64,000 bases of DNA from Portibacter marinus (GCF_021533195.1 NZ_JAJNKB010000004.1:310001-374000), one strand, 5' to 3'; counted from the first letter of the stretch, positions 35,076-44,799 are shown. The notes: a model not told the origin generated them from the letters alone. A program made the numbers and translations.

Positions 35076-36356
35076 TTATTGAGACACCCTACGGCTTAAT
35101 TCATACTGGTAAAAAACATCTCCAAGTCTATCTAAAAATGGCAGTCCGATTTTATCATATTCATAAATCCCGTCGTTATAAATCCCATTTTCATTGACAT
35201 GCAACGTAGCCGCCAGAAAAAATTCCACATCATTTTTTGCATCTACTATATAAGCACAATCCGTCAGGTAACCGTAGGCAAAACCCACTTTGTTATAAAT
35301 TTTAATATGATCTGGAATATCTTCTTTGGTATTGCCGAACATAAAAAATTTCACATAACCATCATAGTAGTAAGGCTCTGACCTACCTCCTGAAACTTCA
35401 ACTTGCGTATCGTATATAGGTGCCTCAGAATCTCCCGGATACATGGACATGCTTTTATATAGTAAGTCATAATCTTCTTCCCTCAGATTAAATCGTCCAT
35501 CCTTAGTCATTACTGATATCAAACTTTGCTGAAGGTCCCTAAGTGACACAAAATTTTTCTCACTAAAGTCAAATGGCTGATTGATCAAGATACCTTCGCT
35601 ATTGATATACCCTTTCCCTTTCAAGGTGTTATCTAAAGGCTCGAAGTCTTGTCGCTCCATATATTTGGCAGGCTGTTCATAAACCAATTCTTCATCCCTA
35701 TAAAATCTAAAAGGATTGGTATGCCGGTTTTCTTCGGGAGAAAATCCCGAAACGCCTACTCTGTGGATAATTCTGGAATTGGTAAAAATGCCCTTACTTC
35801 GAAGATCCTGATTGATTTCTTGTGGTCCCACAAATTCAAAGAGTCGATTATAGGCATCATTATCGCTCACTACGAATAATTTATGTATGTAATGGCCAAT
35901 ACTCGCTGCATTGTCGAAAGCTGATGAGTCTGCTACTACAGGGGTCTGCGGGGGACTTCTGGGCGCATCAATTTGAAGTGCTGTATGATAGTTTACATCA
36001 TAACCTTGCTGGTAGAGTTCGTTTAATTTTTCCAATGCAAGGAAAGCCACTGGCATTTTAACGGTGGATGCCGGATAGAAATATTGATCTTCATCTATCC
36101 TATATTCATAGGGTTTTAGGTCAATGGATCCGTCTGCAGCCCGATCTATTTGCACATATCGAATTTGCAACTCATACTTCTCAGCTTGGTCAAACACATG
36201 ATTCAAGATGGAATCCTCACCAATGTCAAGAAAGGACAATTGACCAAGTCTGTGCTCCTTTTCACAGGAAAATACTCCTAATAGCATTACTATTCCACAT
36301 AATAGTAGAACTATTACGTTTAAGGTTCTTATTAATTTTAGCCTCAACTTGATCAC
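35076..36356 (-). CDS. Serine hydrolase of the class A beta-lactamase fold
   Basis: This 426-aa protein has an N-terminal lipoprotein-like signal (VMLLGVFSC, C31). The catalytic SxxK tetrad is S97-T-V-K100 in YPASTVKMPVAF and the SDN loop is S164-D-N in FVVSDNDAYNRL. A KVG triad in KIYNKVGFAYGYLTD stands in the place of KTG. No obvious omega-loop ExxLN glutamate is seen, so it may be a peptidase or esterase rather than an antibiotic-hydrolysing enzyme. Such beta-lactamase-2-type lipoproteins are common in Bacteroidota. It is a single gene with no linked partner. Confidence 0.8.
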   Translation of the reverse strand: MIKLRLKLIRTLNVIVLLLCGIVMLLGVFSCEKEHRLGQLSFLDIGEDSILNHVFDQAEKYELQIRYVQIDRAADGSIDLKPYEYRIDEDQYFYPASTVKMPVAFLALEKLNELYQQGYDVNYHTALQIDAPRSPPQTPVVADSSAFDNAASIGHYIHKLFVVSDNDAYNRLFEFVGPQEINQDLRSKGIFTNSRIIHRVGVSGFSPEENRHTNPFRFYRDEELVYEQPAKYMERQDFEPLDNTLKGKGYINSEGILINQPFDFSEKNFVSLRDLQQSLISVMTKDGRFNLREEDYDLLYKSMSMYPGDSEAPIYDTQVEVSGGRSEPYYYDGYVKFFMFGNTKEDIPDHIKIYNKVGFAYGYLTDCAYIVDAKNDVEFFLAATLHVNENGIYNDGIYEYDKIGLPFLDRLGDVFYQYELSRRVSQ

Positions 36357-36385
36357 TTTATTACTTCATTGGATAATCCGTTCCA

Positions 36386-39300
36386 TTATTTTTCAAACTT
36401 TAGATGAGAAAGTACCATCGCCGGTTTTGCTGGATCCTTGCTTACAAACTTGACATAAAGATCGTGTATGCCATCAATATTTTCAACATTCATGGTATTC
36501 TCCGACGGTCTTAAACTTCTGATGGCTTCCGGTTCAGCACTTCCTATCGCTTCATTATCGATATCATCTAAAATCAATTCTAGCGTACCCCCAGCCATGT
36601 AATCTGGATTTACCGTGGCATAGCTGGTCACCTGCTTGATTTGATTAAAATCAATGTTGCGATACATGATATACGAATTGTGATTTCCAATGAGGATGCT
36701 TGTTTTCTCCTCTATCCCTGGTATGGTTCCGGGTTCCAGATCCATTTTCATGGCATCTTTAATTTCATCATAATCAATGGCAAGAAGTTCTGAACTCCGC
36801 AACATCTTCGTTTCTGTAGTAGAAATCGGTGCGACCTTAGGTGTTCCCTTATCGACATAGGTTGCATTCATAATAAACACACCACCTGGTTCCTTGTTGG
36901 ATGGAACTTCAGGAATCACCTGACCTTCAGGAGGCAGCACATCCTCGTCCATTTTCTCTTCTAAATCCAAAATATATTCCACCATGATGGCTACCTCGTT
37001 TCCTGACAACTGTGGATGGGCAGCCATGGCTTGATCTCCCCAAACTCCTCCTCCACCTTTGATGATTCGCTCAGATAGGTAGGCCATAGCATCATCCTGT
37101 TCGCGATACTTATTGGCAATTTCAATAAAAGTCGGCCCAACTGATTGGTCTCCCTTTTTATGACAAGTGTAGCAATCAGAATTTTTCATGGCTTTCATTC
37201 CGGGATGGGATGCCACCTGACTCATATGACCCAGGGCAATTTCATTCCGATCAAAACCAGTCTCCAGATAATCAAAACTAACCGCTACTGCTGAAGGATC
37301 GATTCCATTTCCAATGCTACCATCCTCAGTGTCATTGACTCTTACTACATAATTTATGGGCTCCTGACCGAAGTAAAAACTACTATTTCCTTCGATCTCA
37401 ATAGCCACTTCAGGTTTATCATTACCAACCATCATTTGGACTTCGTGGAAATCCATACCTCCATCATCATCGCTGGCCTCAAGCCTCACGACATAGATCC
37501 CAGGATTCTCGAAGGTGTATTTCAGGATCGGGCCTGAGCCGACCTTCTTATTATTGATTTTCCAGGTATATTCTATCTCATCTCCATCGAAGTCAATGGT
37601 GCTGCTTGCGTCGAATTCAGCTACCATTGGCGCAGCCCCAATCGTCTTCTCAAATTTCACCTCAGGAACTGGAGGCCGATTGCCGCCACTAAACTTTATT
37701 TCTACCAGTCTTGCATCTACATTCTTTGAAAACCACGCTGTTCCATACTCCAGCATATAGATGCGACCATCATCATCCACAACTATATCAGTAGGGTTAG
37801 AAAACTTGTGATTGGGCAAGAATCTTTCCATGGAAACATAGTTGCCCTCATCATCCATGGTTACCGCCATAAACCAACCTCTCATCCAGTCGTATATAAA
37901 CAATTTGCCGTCGTAATATCTGGGAAGCTTGTGATCAGATGCAGGATAATCATCATAGTGGTAGACAAAGCCAGCCATTGCATTTCGTCCACCTGTTCCT
38001 ACCAAAGGAAAAACCTCTGATTCTCCATACGGGTAATAGATGAAGGCATTGTTAGCAGGTGGCAGTACCAACTTACCATCATTGTTGGGAGAACGATTGA
38101 CAGGCATCATTGGATTGTATTCGTCACCGGATAGATCTTTTTCAAAGTCATATTGGTGGTAGGCTTTGTTGTCAGCGACAAACAATGGCCATCCAAAATA
38201 TCCCGCTTTTCGGGCCTGGTTGACCTCATCATGACCTTTGGGACCTCTGCGCTCTCTGTCTTCACCGGCATCAGGACCAACATCTCCCCAATACAGAAAG
38301 TCCGTTTTGGGATCGACAAAAAATCTGTAGGGATTTCGACAACCCATCACATATATTTCTGCCTTTGTGCTGTCAGATGCTGGAAACAAATTGCCCTCAG
38401 GGATGGTATAGGTACCGTCATCCTGAGGTGTAATCCGAAGAATGCCGCCTCTCAGGTCATTGGTATTAGAGGAAGATCTTCGTGCGTCAAATGGTTGACG
38501 TCCTAACCTACCATCGATGGGTGCATAGCCAGATGACTCGTGAGGATTCGTGTCATCGCCCACTCCTATTAGCAAATTACCCTTACTGTCAAACTCCAAA
38601 GCACCTCCTGAATGGCAACATTCCTCCCTTTGTACCGGAATCTTGATTATAATCTGCTCTGTCTCGAGATTGAGTTTACCCTCTTCGAATTTAAAGCGAG
38701 AAACATGTTGGACAGCTTCTTCAATGTTAGGGCTGTAAAAGAGATAGACCCACGCATTTTGTTCAAATTTAGGATCCAGTGCAATTCCAAGTAAACCATC
38801 TTCGAATTCTGTGTGAACATTGATCTCATTGATGGTCTTGGTAATCCTATCTTCCTTGCTGTAATATTTGATGTCTCCTTTTCTTTGAATGAAAATAATA
38901 TCATCATTGGGCAGGACCACCAGCTCCATCGGTTCGTTGAGATTCTGCTCATAAACCACTTTTTGAAACCTATTTAATGAGGGTGCGACGCCATCAGCGG
39001 TGTAATCAGGTCCATCACCCATGACTGATTGAATACCACCGAGTAAATGCTTGAGAAAGTTTTCCTCCATAAAGGTTTCTTCGGTATGCCCCAAGCCTGT
39101 ATAGAACATATGGTCTCTGGTCCAGGCAATGGGGTGGCTATCTCCATTGGTTCCGCCCTCATAACTGGATTCATCCAGATTCAGCAACACTTTCATATCC
39201 GGATGTAAATTCTTGTAATTATACCATTCATCGTCTCTGTTCCAGGTTTCAGGTAAGTGTTGACACGAAGGATGCCCAGCATCGACCACCTGAATATCTG

Positions 39301-39724
39301 CGTTGCGAACATTGGGGTTGTTAGGGTGCCCATTGAAATAACCTCCGATCAATTCACCGTACCATGGCCAATCATATTCTGTATCTGCTGCTGCATGTAT
39401 GCCCACAAAACCTCCACCTGCCTGATAGAATCGTTTGAATTCGTATTGCTGCTCCTCGTTTAAAATATCTTGAGTTGTGTTTAGAAATACAATGACATCG
39501 TAACGAATCAAACTGTCTTCTGTCATGATAGCGGCATCTTCTGAGTGGTCTACCTTAAAACCATTCTCTGCGCCTAATTTTTTGATGGCATCCACTCCAG
39601 CTTCGATGCTTTCATGTCGAAATCCTTCTGTTTTAGAAAACACCAGAATAGTGGGATCTGATTTTTGCTCTGAACAAGAAATCGTCAGAATCAATGCTGC
39701 AAATGCAGCGATTAAATACTTCAT
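36386..39724 (-). CDS. ThuA / sugar dehydrogenase / PKD / cytochrome c multidomain lipoprotein
   Basis: This 1112-aa lipoprotein has a lipobox LILTISC, C17. Domains in order: ThuA-like (about 25-240; VFSKTEGFRHESIEAGVDAI, FVGIHAAADTEYDWPWYGEL); a glucose/sorbosone-dehydrogenase-like beta-propeller (about 270-650; EECCHSGGALEFDSKGNLLI, YVMGCRNPYRFFVDPKT); a PKD domain (about 680-770; VAEFDASSTIDFDGDEIEYT); a c-type cytochrome with haem motif CYTCH and a distal methionine candidate in MVEYIL; and a CBM6-like C-terminal domain. Proteins with this architecture are known in Bacteroidota; they probably oxidise a sugar in the periplasm and pass electrons to the haem. The substrate is unknown. Confidence 0.88.
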   Translation of the reverse strand: MKYLIAAFAALILTISCSEQKSDPTILVFSKTEGFRHESIEAGVDAIKKLGAENGFKVDHSEDAAIMTEDSLIRYDVIVFLNTTQDILNEEQQYEFKRFYQAGGGFVGIHAAADTEYDWPWYGELIGGYFNGHPNNPNVRNADIQVVDAGHPSCQHLPETWNRDDEWYNYKNLHPDMKVLLNLDESSYEGGTNGDSHPIAWTRDHMFYTGLGHTEETFMEENFLKHLLGGIQSVMGDGPDYTADGVAPSLNRFQKVVYEQNLNEPMELVVLPNDDIIFIQRKGDIKYYSKEDRITKTINEINVHTEFEDGLLGIALDPKFEQNAWVYLFYSPNIEEAVQHVSRFKFEEGKLNLETEQIIIKIPVQREECCHSGGALEFDSKGNLLIGVGDDTNPHESSGYAPIDGRLGRQPFDARRSSSNTNDLRGGILRITPQDDGTYTIPEGNLFPASDSTKAEIYVMGCRNPYRFFVDPKTDFLYWGDVGPDAGEDRERRGPKGHDEVNQARKAGYFGWPLFVADNKAYHQYDFEKDLSGDEYNPMMPVNRSPNNDGKLVLPPANNAFIYYPYGESEVFPLVGTGGRNAMAGFVYHYDDYPASDHKLPRYYDGKLFIYDWMRGWFMAVTMDDEGNYVSMERFLPNHKFSNPTDIVVDDDGRIYMLEYGTAWFSKNVDARLVEIKFSGGNRPPVPEVKFEKTIGAAPMVAEFDASSTIDFDGDEIEYTWKINNKKVGSGPILKYTFENPGIYVVRLEASDDDGGMDFHEVQMMVGNDKPEVAIEIEGNSSFYFGQEPINYVVRVNDTEDGSIGNGIDPSAVAVSFDYLETGFDRNEIALGHMSQVASHPGMKAMKNSDCYTCHKKGDQSVGPTFIEIANKYREQDDAMAYLSERIIKGGGGVWGDQAMAAHPQLSGNEVAIMVEYILDLEEKMDEDVLPPEGQVIPEVPSNKEPGGVFIMNATYVDKGTPKVAPISTTETKMLRSSELLAIDYDEIKDAMKMDLEPGTIPGIEEKTSILIGNHNSYIMYRNIDFNQIKQVTSYATVNPDYMAGGTLELILDDIDNEAIGSAEPEAIRSLRPSENTMNVENIDGIHDLYVKFVSKDPAKPAMVLSHLKFEK

Positions 39725-39908
39725 TGATTAAAATCTAAATTTTTCCATTAAAGAGAGAGTGAATATAATTAAAAGCCACTAAAACACTCTATAGCAGTAT
39801 GTTTTGTTTGAATATAAGGTGGTGTAAATGGAACTTGTATACTTCTCATTTATCGAGCGTGCAGAGTGATCAAAAAGATTCTTTTACTCATTGTTCAAAC
39901 TTAAAATC

Positions 39909-40970
39909 TTACAGCTTAATAAAATAATTGATATATGTCCAATCTTTGTGCTTGACCGATACCAGGTAGTGTCCAGATTGCCAATTTCCGATTTCCATGT
40001 GAAAATCAACCTGACCTTCGGGCCAATAATCGTCTAATATCAATCGATAGCTCATATCGTAGATCTGAATTCTCTTTGGTCCTTTGGATGTCGAATTGTT
40101 GAGGCTCAGGAAATCACTGGCAGGGTTAGGGTAAATGACGACTGCATCCGGAGTTCCAGTACCCTGGATTTCTATACTCTTTATGACTGAAAAGGTGATC
40201 GTCCCATCTAGATCCACTTGCTTCAGCCGATAATAATTAACTCCGGGTATGGTCTGAAGATCTGAAAACTGATAAACTGAGCCCTGTGGCCCTCTACTCT
40301 TTACAAAACCTAGATCAATCCAGGTCTGACCATCAGGGCTTCTTTGTATATAAAAGCCTTCATTATTGATTTCTGAAGCAGTTTCCCAATGTATTTCTGC
40401 ATAATATCCCTCTCTTGTCAGTTTGAAAGATGACCAAGTTACAGGTACCACCTGAGAAAATTCTAAATCATTGATACCGCCCTGTGGCCCCTGCAAATAA
40501 TCAGTATGGAAACCTAGTGATCCACCAAAACCAGTTGCGCTAATGATGGAAACTGCTTGAGGTGAAGACGGAAAATTGAAATAGGGTTCACTGCCTGTCA
40601 TGGGAAGTGACAATACAATCGTTCTAGAATTGTCATTGACGGTTTCTGAGATTAAACTGAACCTTCCTTCCAGTGCTGTACCTTCATTGTGATTGCCCAA
40701 GTGTCGTTCCGTAACCACCGTTTCACCATTTAATTTTTCCATGATAATGGCATAGGTCCCGGCCATATTGCTTCCCCCAAAACCGTATGCAAACCAGGAT
40801 TGATCAGGTCCAGTTAGTGTCAACACTACTTCATCCTTTTCCGTGTCTACAAATACATCAACAGCTAATGTACCATTGTCACTGACCCATGCATGACTTG
40901 CACTTAAGTTTTGACCTGACACTCCCAAGGAGAAATAAAATAGGAAACCTAATAGCACTAATTTTTTCAT
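39909..40970 (-). CDS. DOMON-like protein with T9SS sorting domain
   Basis: This 353-aa secreted protein has a signal peptide ending LGVSGQN, a DOMON-like N-terminal domain (VVLTLTGPDQSWFAYGFGG and YAIIMEKLNGETVVTERHLG, features of haem- or sugar-binding DOMON domains), a middle fibronectin-like strand set (NNEGFYIQRSPDGQTWIDLG) and a Por-type sorting domain (VVIYPNPASDFLSLNN, IQIYDMSYRLILDDY). Cell-surface delivery by type IX secretion is expected. Haem binding is plausible but not shown by the sequence. Confidence 0.82.
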   Translation of the reverse strand: MKKLVLLGFLFYFSLGVSGQNLSASHAWVSDNGTLAVDVFVDTEKDEVVLTLTGPDQSWFAYGFGGSNMAGTYAIIMEKLNGETVVTERHLGNHNEGTALEGRFSLISETVNDNSRTIVLSLPMTGSEPYFNFPSSPQAVSIISATGFGGSLGFHTDYLQGPQGGINDLEFSQVVPVTWSSFKLTREGYYAEIHWETASEINNEGFYIQRSPDGQTWIDLGFVKSRGPQGSVYQFSDLQTIPGVNYYRLKQVDLDGTITFSVIKSIEIQGTGTPDAVVIYPNPASDFLSLNNSTSKGPKRIQIYDMSYRLILDDYWPEGQVDFHMEIGNWQSGHYLVSVKHKDWTYINYFIKL

Positions 40971-41113
40971 ACGACCATTGACTTAAACAGAAAGAGGGAA
41001 AGGCACTACCATCTTGAACATTAAGCGCTATATAGTAAAAACGCTGAACTGAATGGGAAAATAGGCTGCTCACTGTCGGTCCTAGCACTTATAAGGAAGG
41101 TCGATAGAACAAA

Positions 41114-41392
41114 ATGTCCACTGAATGTCTTGTAAAAACAAAAACTATGTGGAAAGAAAATAACAATAAGTTAGAGGCCAGTTTAGAATTTAAAGATTTC
41201 AAGCAGGCTTTTGCTTTTATGACAGAGGTCGCTCTGCATGTAGAATCCATGAACCACCATCCTGAGTGGGATAATGTTTACAATAAAGTGAATATCACCC
41301 TGACTACACACGATGAAGGAAATACCGTTACTGAAAAAGACAGAAAACTTTCTAAGAAGATAGAAGAAGCTTATCAAAAGTACAGCTCATAA
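41114..41392 (+). CDS. Pterin-4a-carbinolamine dehydratase
   Basis: This 92-aa cytoplasmic enzyme dehydrates 4a-hydroxytetrahydropterin, recycling the cofactor of aromatic amino acid hydroxylases. The signature [18 protein letters not shown] carries the catalytic histidines, and the C-terminal [20 protein letters not shown] matches the family end. The N-terminal [18 protein letters not shown] is the usual helix. No phenylalanine hydroxylase gene is in the window. It converges on the ornithine cyclodeaminase-like gene with a 19-nt overlap of the 3' ends. Confidence 0.93.
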   Translation: MSTECLVKTKTMWKENNNKLEASLEFKDFKQAFAFMTEVALHVESMNHHPEWDNVYNKVNITLTTHDEGNTVTEKDRKLSKKIEEAYQKYSS

Positions 41393-42234
41393 AAATATAT
41401 TGCTGCAACCAGATCTTCCAGTGCGTGTCCAACGGATTTGAACAAGGTCAAACCGTGGTTAGTGGGTGTGGCACTTCCTTTACATAAGTCAAATAGTGTT
41501 CCCATGATCTCCTCTTTCTTTAAAATGTCTTTTTGGATCGGAATGGCTAGATCTCCAGTCTCTTTAAGAGCAGACCAATCGTCTATGTAGACTGCACACT
41601 TCACTACAGCATCATCGTCTACTTCCCGCATAGAAGGCTTGAAGGAACCCACAAGGTCAAGATGGGTCTTTTGATTCAACCATACTCCTTTTAATATAGG
41701 ATCCTCGGCGAGTGTGGCACAAGACACTATATCTGAATGGTATACTGCTTCCTTCAAATCAAATTCTCCATCCAATGAACGGCTCCAAATCATAGAGGTT
41801 TCAATGCCATAGAAGGAACGATAAGTTTGAATTAAGTGATGGCCTATGACCCCACTGCCCATGACCAGATGCTGCCTGGGATTACTGCAAAAAAAACTAC
41901 TGGCAAGAAGAGAGGTCGCAGCAGTTCTAATGGCAGTGAGTGCACCGGCGTCTATTTCAGCGAGGTGAATGCCATTTTTAATATCGAATAAATCAAACTT
42001 GCCCTGAATGGTATGCAGGTCCGTTTCTTTATTTCCGGGACAGGCAATAATTTGCTTTAAACCAAAATACTTATGGTTCCAGGCGGGCATGATCAGAGAA
42101 GTATTTTCCTGGGGCAAATCAAAATGTAATCGTTGCGGAATCTGATAATCATCGCTTGCAAATGCAGACTTCAAACGGGCGACCAGGTCCGTATAATTCA
42201 ATTTCTCATATAATTGATCTGCTGTAATTTTCAC
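41374..42234 (-). CDS. Ornithine cyclodeaminase/mu-crystallin family protein
   Basis: This 286-aa NAD(P)-dependent enzyme is of the OCD/mu-crystallin family. It has [21 protein letters not shown] with the conserved lysine, [20 protein letters not shown] (the TxxRTxAxS family motif), and a Rossmann-type segment [16 protein letters not shown] in place of the usual GxGxQA. Nxx[19 protein letters not shown] matches the substrate-end motif. It is somewhat short for the family (about 310-350 aa). Possible activities include delta-1-pyrroline-2-carboxylate reductase, ornithine cyclodeaminase, or opine/alanine dehydrogenase; the sequence does not decide. Confidence 0.85.
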   Translation of the reverse strand: MKITADQLYEKLNYTDLVARLKSAFASDDYQIPQRLHFDLPQENTSLIMPAWNHKYFGLKQIIACPGNKETDLHTIQGKFDLFDIKNGIHLAEIDAGALTAIRTAATSLLASSFFCSNPRQHLVMGSGVIGHHLIQTYRSFYGIETSMIWSRSLDGEFDLKEAVYHSDIVSCATLAEDPILKGVWLNQKTHLDLVGSFKPSMREVDDDAVVKCAVYIDDWSALKETGDLAIPIQKDILKKEEIMGTLFDLCKGSATPTNHGLTLFKSVGHALEDLVAAIYFYELYF

Positions 42235-42275
42235 TCGTAGCTTCTAATATTTACAATAACGCCTTTCCTCAGTGA

Positions 42276-43193
42276 TTACAGTCGAACCACTTTATACAGT
42301 GATTTCTTGTAATCTGAAGGGCTCTTACCTGTGATTTTCTTGAATGACTTTGTAAAATGCGAAAAATTATTGAAGCCGCTAGAGAAACACACCTCTGCTA
42401 CAGACAATTGATCTTCCGCCAACAATTTCGAGGCATGCACAATTCTGTAATTCATTAGGAATTCAGAAAATGTTTTTCCTGCCATTTTCTTAAAATATCG
42501 GCTAAAGGAGGGAACAGTCATGGCCACTGTTTCCGCTACATCCTCTACATAAATCTTTTCCTCGAAGTGCCCCCTTATGTAATCATAGATGATGTCCATC
42601 CGATCATTATCCTGGGGGTTCATCACCATGGTAACAGAATCATTGGCATTCAGTACATGATACTCATCGGACAGTGCGAGATTTTGTAGAATCCTCAAGA
42701 GTTGGAGTAATTGGTCAAACTTAATCTTCACCCAATTGAAATCTTTAAGCAATATTCCCACCTCATGTTTTGTCTTACCGTAAAATGAAATACCAGACTT
42801 ACTTAATTCCAACAGCGCTCTAATTTCTTGCATTTCGACATTATCAAAAAAATCTGCACCGAGAAAGTCCATACGAAATTGAACAACAATTTCTGACTCG
42901 TCTCCCGTGAGCCTATCTGTAAATCCTACATGAGGCAGATTAGGACCAATCATGATCAGATCTCCATCATTAAAGTAAGATAGGTGATTACCAATGTGTC
43001 TTTTACCAGATCCACTTTCTAAGTAGACCAGCTCTATTTCCGGATGATAGTGCCAAAAGGGTTGAGAATTAGGTTTTCTTTCTTCAAAGAGTTTATAGGT
43101 CCAAGAATTACCAAAATTGGGCTCCACCTTCTCTAGTATGGGTGAATGATAATCTTGCTGAACTTTGTTCGTGTGTTTTTTCATAACGTCCAA
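42276..43193 (-). CDS. AraC-family transcriptional regulator with cupin sensor domain
   Basis: This 305-aa regulator has an N-terminal cupin domain (about residues 25-110; FWHYHPEIELVYLESGSGKR and GDLIMIGPNLPHVGF), a linker, and a C-terminal AraC DNA-binding domain with two helix-turn-helix units: VEDVAETVAMTVPSFSRYFK, and LSVAEVCFSSGFNNFSHFTK followed by KKITGKSPSDYKK. The ligand is unknown. It sits 41 nt upstream of, and on the same strand as, the OCD-family gene, so that gene may belong to its regulon. Confidence 0.92.
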   Translation of the reverse strand: MDVMKKHTNKVQQDYHSPILEKVEPNFGNSWTYKLFEERKPNSQPFWHYHPEIELVYLESGSGKRHIGNHLSYFNDGDLIMIGPNLPHVGFTDRLTGDESEIVVQFRMDFLGADFFDNVEMQEIRALLELSKSGISFYGKTKHEVGILLKDFNWVKIKFDQLLQLLRILQNLALSDEYHVLNANDSVTMVMNPQDNDRMDIIYDYIRGHFEEKIYVEDVAETVAMTVPSFSRYFKKMAGKTFSEFLMNYRIVHASKLLAEDQLSVAEVCFSSGFNNFSHFTKSFKKITGKSPSDYKKSLYKVVRL

Positions 43194-43359
43194 ATTATAT
43201 ACTGTGCATTATATTTACAATGTTCTTTTATTATACTTAATAATAGTAAGATATTAATATTTTGATAAAATACCACACATATATGCTAAAAATAGCAAAG
43301 ACTTAGGCCTTTATTGCCCTTATATTTGTATCAGATATTTAATCATTAAAATTATAATC

Positions 43360-43945
43360 ATGAAAAGTATTATTAAAAGTTTAATCGTTTTATTGGTGGT
43401 GTTTAGTGCATCAAATGATTCATTTGCAAGCATTTATCCGACCATCAAATTAGTAGAAAAGAAAACATTGGCCGTCAATCTTAATGATTGGGCAAATACC
43501 AATGTTAATATTACCATCAAAGATACCTATGGTAATATCTTACATATGGACAAAATTCAATAGTAAAGATCTGGAAGGGAGAAAATACAATCTAAAGTAT
43601 CTTCCGAACGGAACTTACAATATGGTCATCGAAAGTGACACTAAAAAGGCCATTCACAAACTAGTGGTGACTAACCAGTCCATTTCTATTTCAAAAGACA
43701 AAAATGGGGTGGTTTTTAAACCTACCATTAAGAAAACTGAGAATGGAATTGACTTGAATCAATTAGCTCTAGGTAGGGCAGTAGAAGTTACCATCAGTGA
43801 TAGTAATGGCGTTTTCTTTACTCAGAATTATAAGGGCATTACCAGTATTAACAGAAGGTTTGATATTTCTAAACTACCAGCTGGTATTTATACTGTAGCC
43901 GTTTCTGGTGAAAATCAATACGATACCTATTCTTTCGTGAAATAA
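43360..43945 (+). pseudogene. Secreted repeat-strand protein interrupted by a frameshift
   Basis: Two frames together make one protein of about 194 residues. The first gives a signal peptide (IIKSLIVLLVVFSASNDSFA) and VNITIKDTYGNILHMDKI, then stops at TAG TAA (43561). The second, one base out of step, continues NSKDLEGRKYNLKYLPNGTY, the expected next strand, and runs to 43945 with a second, similar module (VEVTISDSNGVFFTQ ... LPAGIYTVAVSG). The shift needed is +1 near 43555-43562, within ACAAAATTCAATAG. The two modules resemble T9SS-associated or DUF3244-like beta domains. It may be a true mutation, a sequencing error or a recoding event. Confidence 0.75.
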
Positions 43946-44003
43946 GACCAATTGGTCTTAATTGCGCAAGAGACATATCCATACAGTTTATTTTTCTAGT
44001 GAA

Positions 44004-44036
44004 AAGGTCTGCATCGTTTGATGCGGGCCTTTTTTC
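44004..44036 (+). terminator. Intrinsic terminator between the frameshifted gene and GGGP synthase
   Basis: A 12-bp stem AAGGTCTGCATC/GATGCGGGCCTT with a short GTTT loop (two G-U pairs), followed by a T-rich run. An upstream ATG-like start for the next gene would fall inside it, which is one reason to place that gene's start at 44053. Confidence 0.85.
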
Positions 44037-44037
44037 T

Positions 44038-44045
44038 TATATTTG
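44038..44045 (+). promoter_or_regulatory. -7 promoter element for the GGGP synthase-rsgA operon
   Basis: TATATTTG, an exact TAnnTTTG match, ending 7 nt before the ATG at 44053, so the transcript would be leaderless or nearly so. A TTTG at 44017-44020 is the only -33 candidate, with a short 17-nt spacer. Confidence 0.5.
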
Positions 44046-44052
44046 CTCTTTT

Positions 44053-44799
44053 ATGATTTATAACAATCTTGTAGAGGCGAAATCGAAGGGACTTAAGAAA
44101 TTAGCGGTCCTCATTGATCCGGATAAGTTAAGGATCACATCTATGGAGCATATTGTGAAAAATGCCATGGATCATAACATTGATTATTTTTTCATAGGTG
44201 GAAGTCTGATTGTAAATGATCAACTGGATGCTGTCTTAGCTCGACTTAAAAAAGAGTGCGATATTCCTCTTATATTATTTCCCGGCAATTCCATGCAGCT
44301 GAGCTACAAAGCAGATGCGATTTTATTTTTATCCCTGATTTCCGGAAGAAATCCCGAGCTGCTTATAGGCACACATGTGATTTCAGCTCCATATCTAAAG
44401 CTTAGCCCTCTTGAGATCATCTCCACAGGATATATGAATATTGATGGCGGAGTAAGCACAACTGTGAGTTATATGAGCAACACTAACCCTATTCCAAAGG
44501 ATAAAGTGGACATCGCCGTTTGCACAGCAATTGCAGGCGAAATGCTGGGCATGAAAACGATTTACCTGGACGCTGGTTCAGGGGCAAAATATCCAGTTTC
44601 CAAGGACATGATCGAGTCTGTTCGTGGTTCTGTCGAGATTCCCATTATTACAGGGGGAGGGATCCGGAATCCGGAAAAAGCCTTTGAAAATGTTTCAGCT
44701 GGTGCAGATGTCGTTGTCATAGGAAATGCTATAGAGCAAGATCCGGGTCTGGTTGCTGAAATGGCAGCTGCTGTTCATTCTAAAAATATAAAGGTTTGA
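44053..44799 (+). CDS. Geranylgeranylglyceryl/heptaprenylglyceryl phosphate synthase-like protein
   Basis: This 248-aa TIM-barrel prenyltransferase of the GGGP/PcrB family joins a polyprenyl diphosphate to glycerol-1-phosphate, the first step to ether lipids. It has KLAVLIDPDKL at the N-terminus, FFIGGSLIVNDQLD, LILFPGNSMQLSYKADAILFLSLISGRNPELLIG, IYLDAGSGAKYPVS and the phosphate-binding TGGGIRNPEKA and ADVVVIGNAIEQ. I chose 44053 (MIYNNLVEAK) because the longer frame begins inside a terminator. Several Bacteroidota have such enzymes with GGGP synthase activity; their lipid product in vivo is poorly known. It overlaps rsgA by 4 nt. Confidence 0.9.
   Translation: MIYNNLVEAKSKGLKKLAVLIDPDKLRITSMEHIVKNAMDHNIDYFFIGGSLIVNDQLDAVLARLKKECDIPLILFPGNSMQLSYKADAILFLSLISGRNPELLIGTHVISAPYLKLSPLEIISTGYMNIDGGVSTTVSYMSNTNPIPKDKVDIAVCTAIAGEMLGMKTIYLDAGSGAKYPVSKDMIESVRGSVEIPIITGGGIRNPEKAFENVSAGADVVVIGNAIEQDPGLVAEMAAAVHSKNIKV

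Noticed and set aside
43999-44052. Upstream start for GGGP synthase
   Set aside because: It lies in an intrinsic terminator; the ATG at 44053 fits the promoter element and the family N-terminus.
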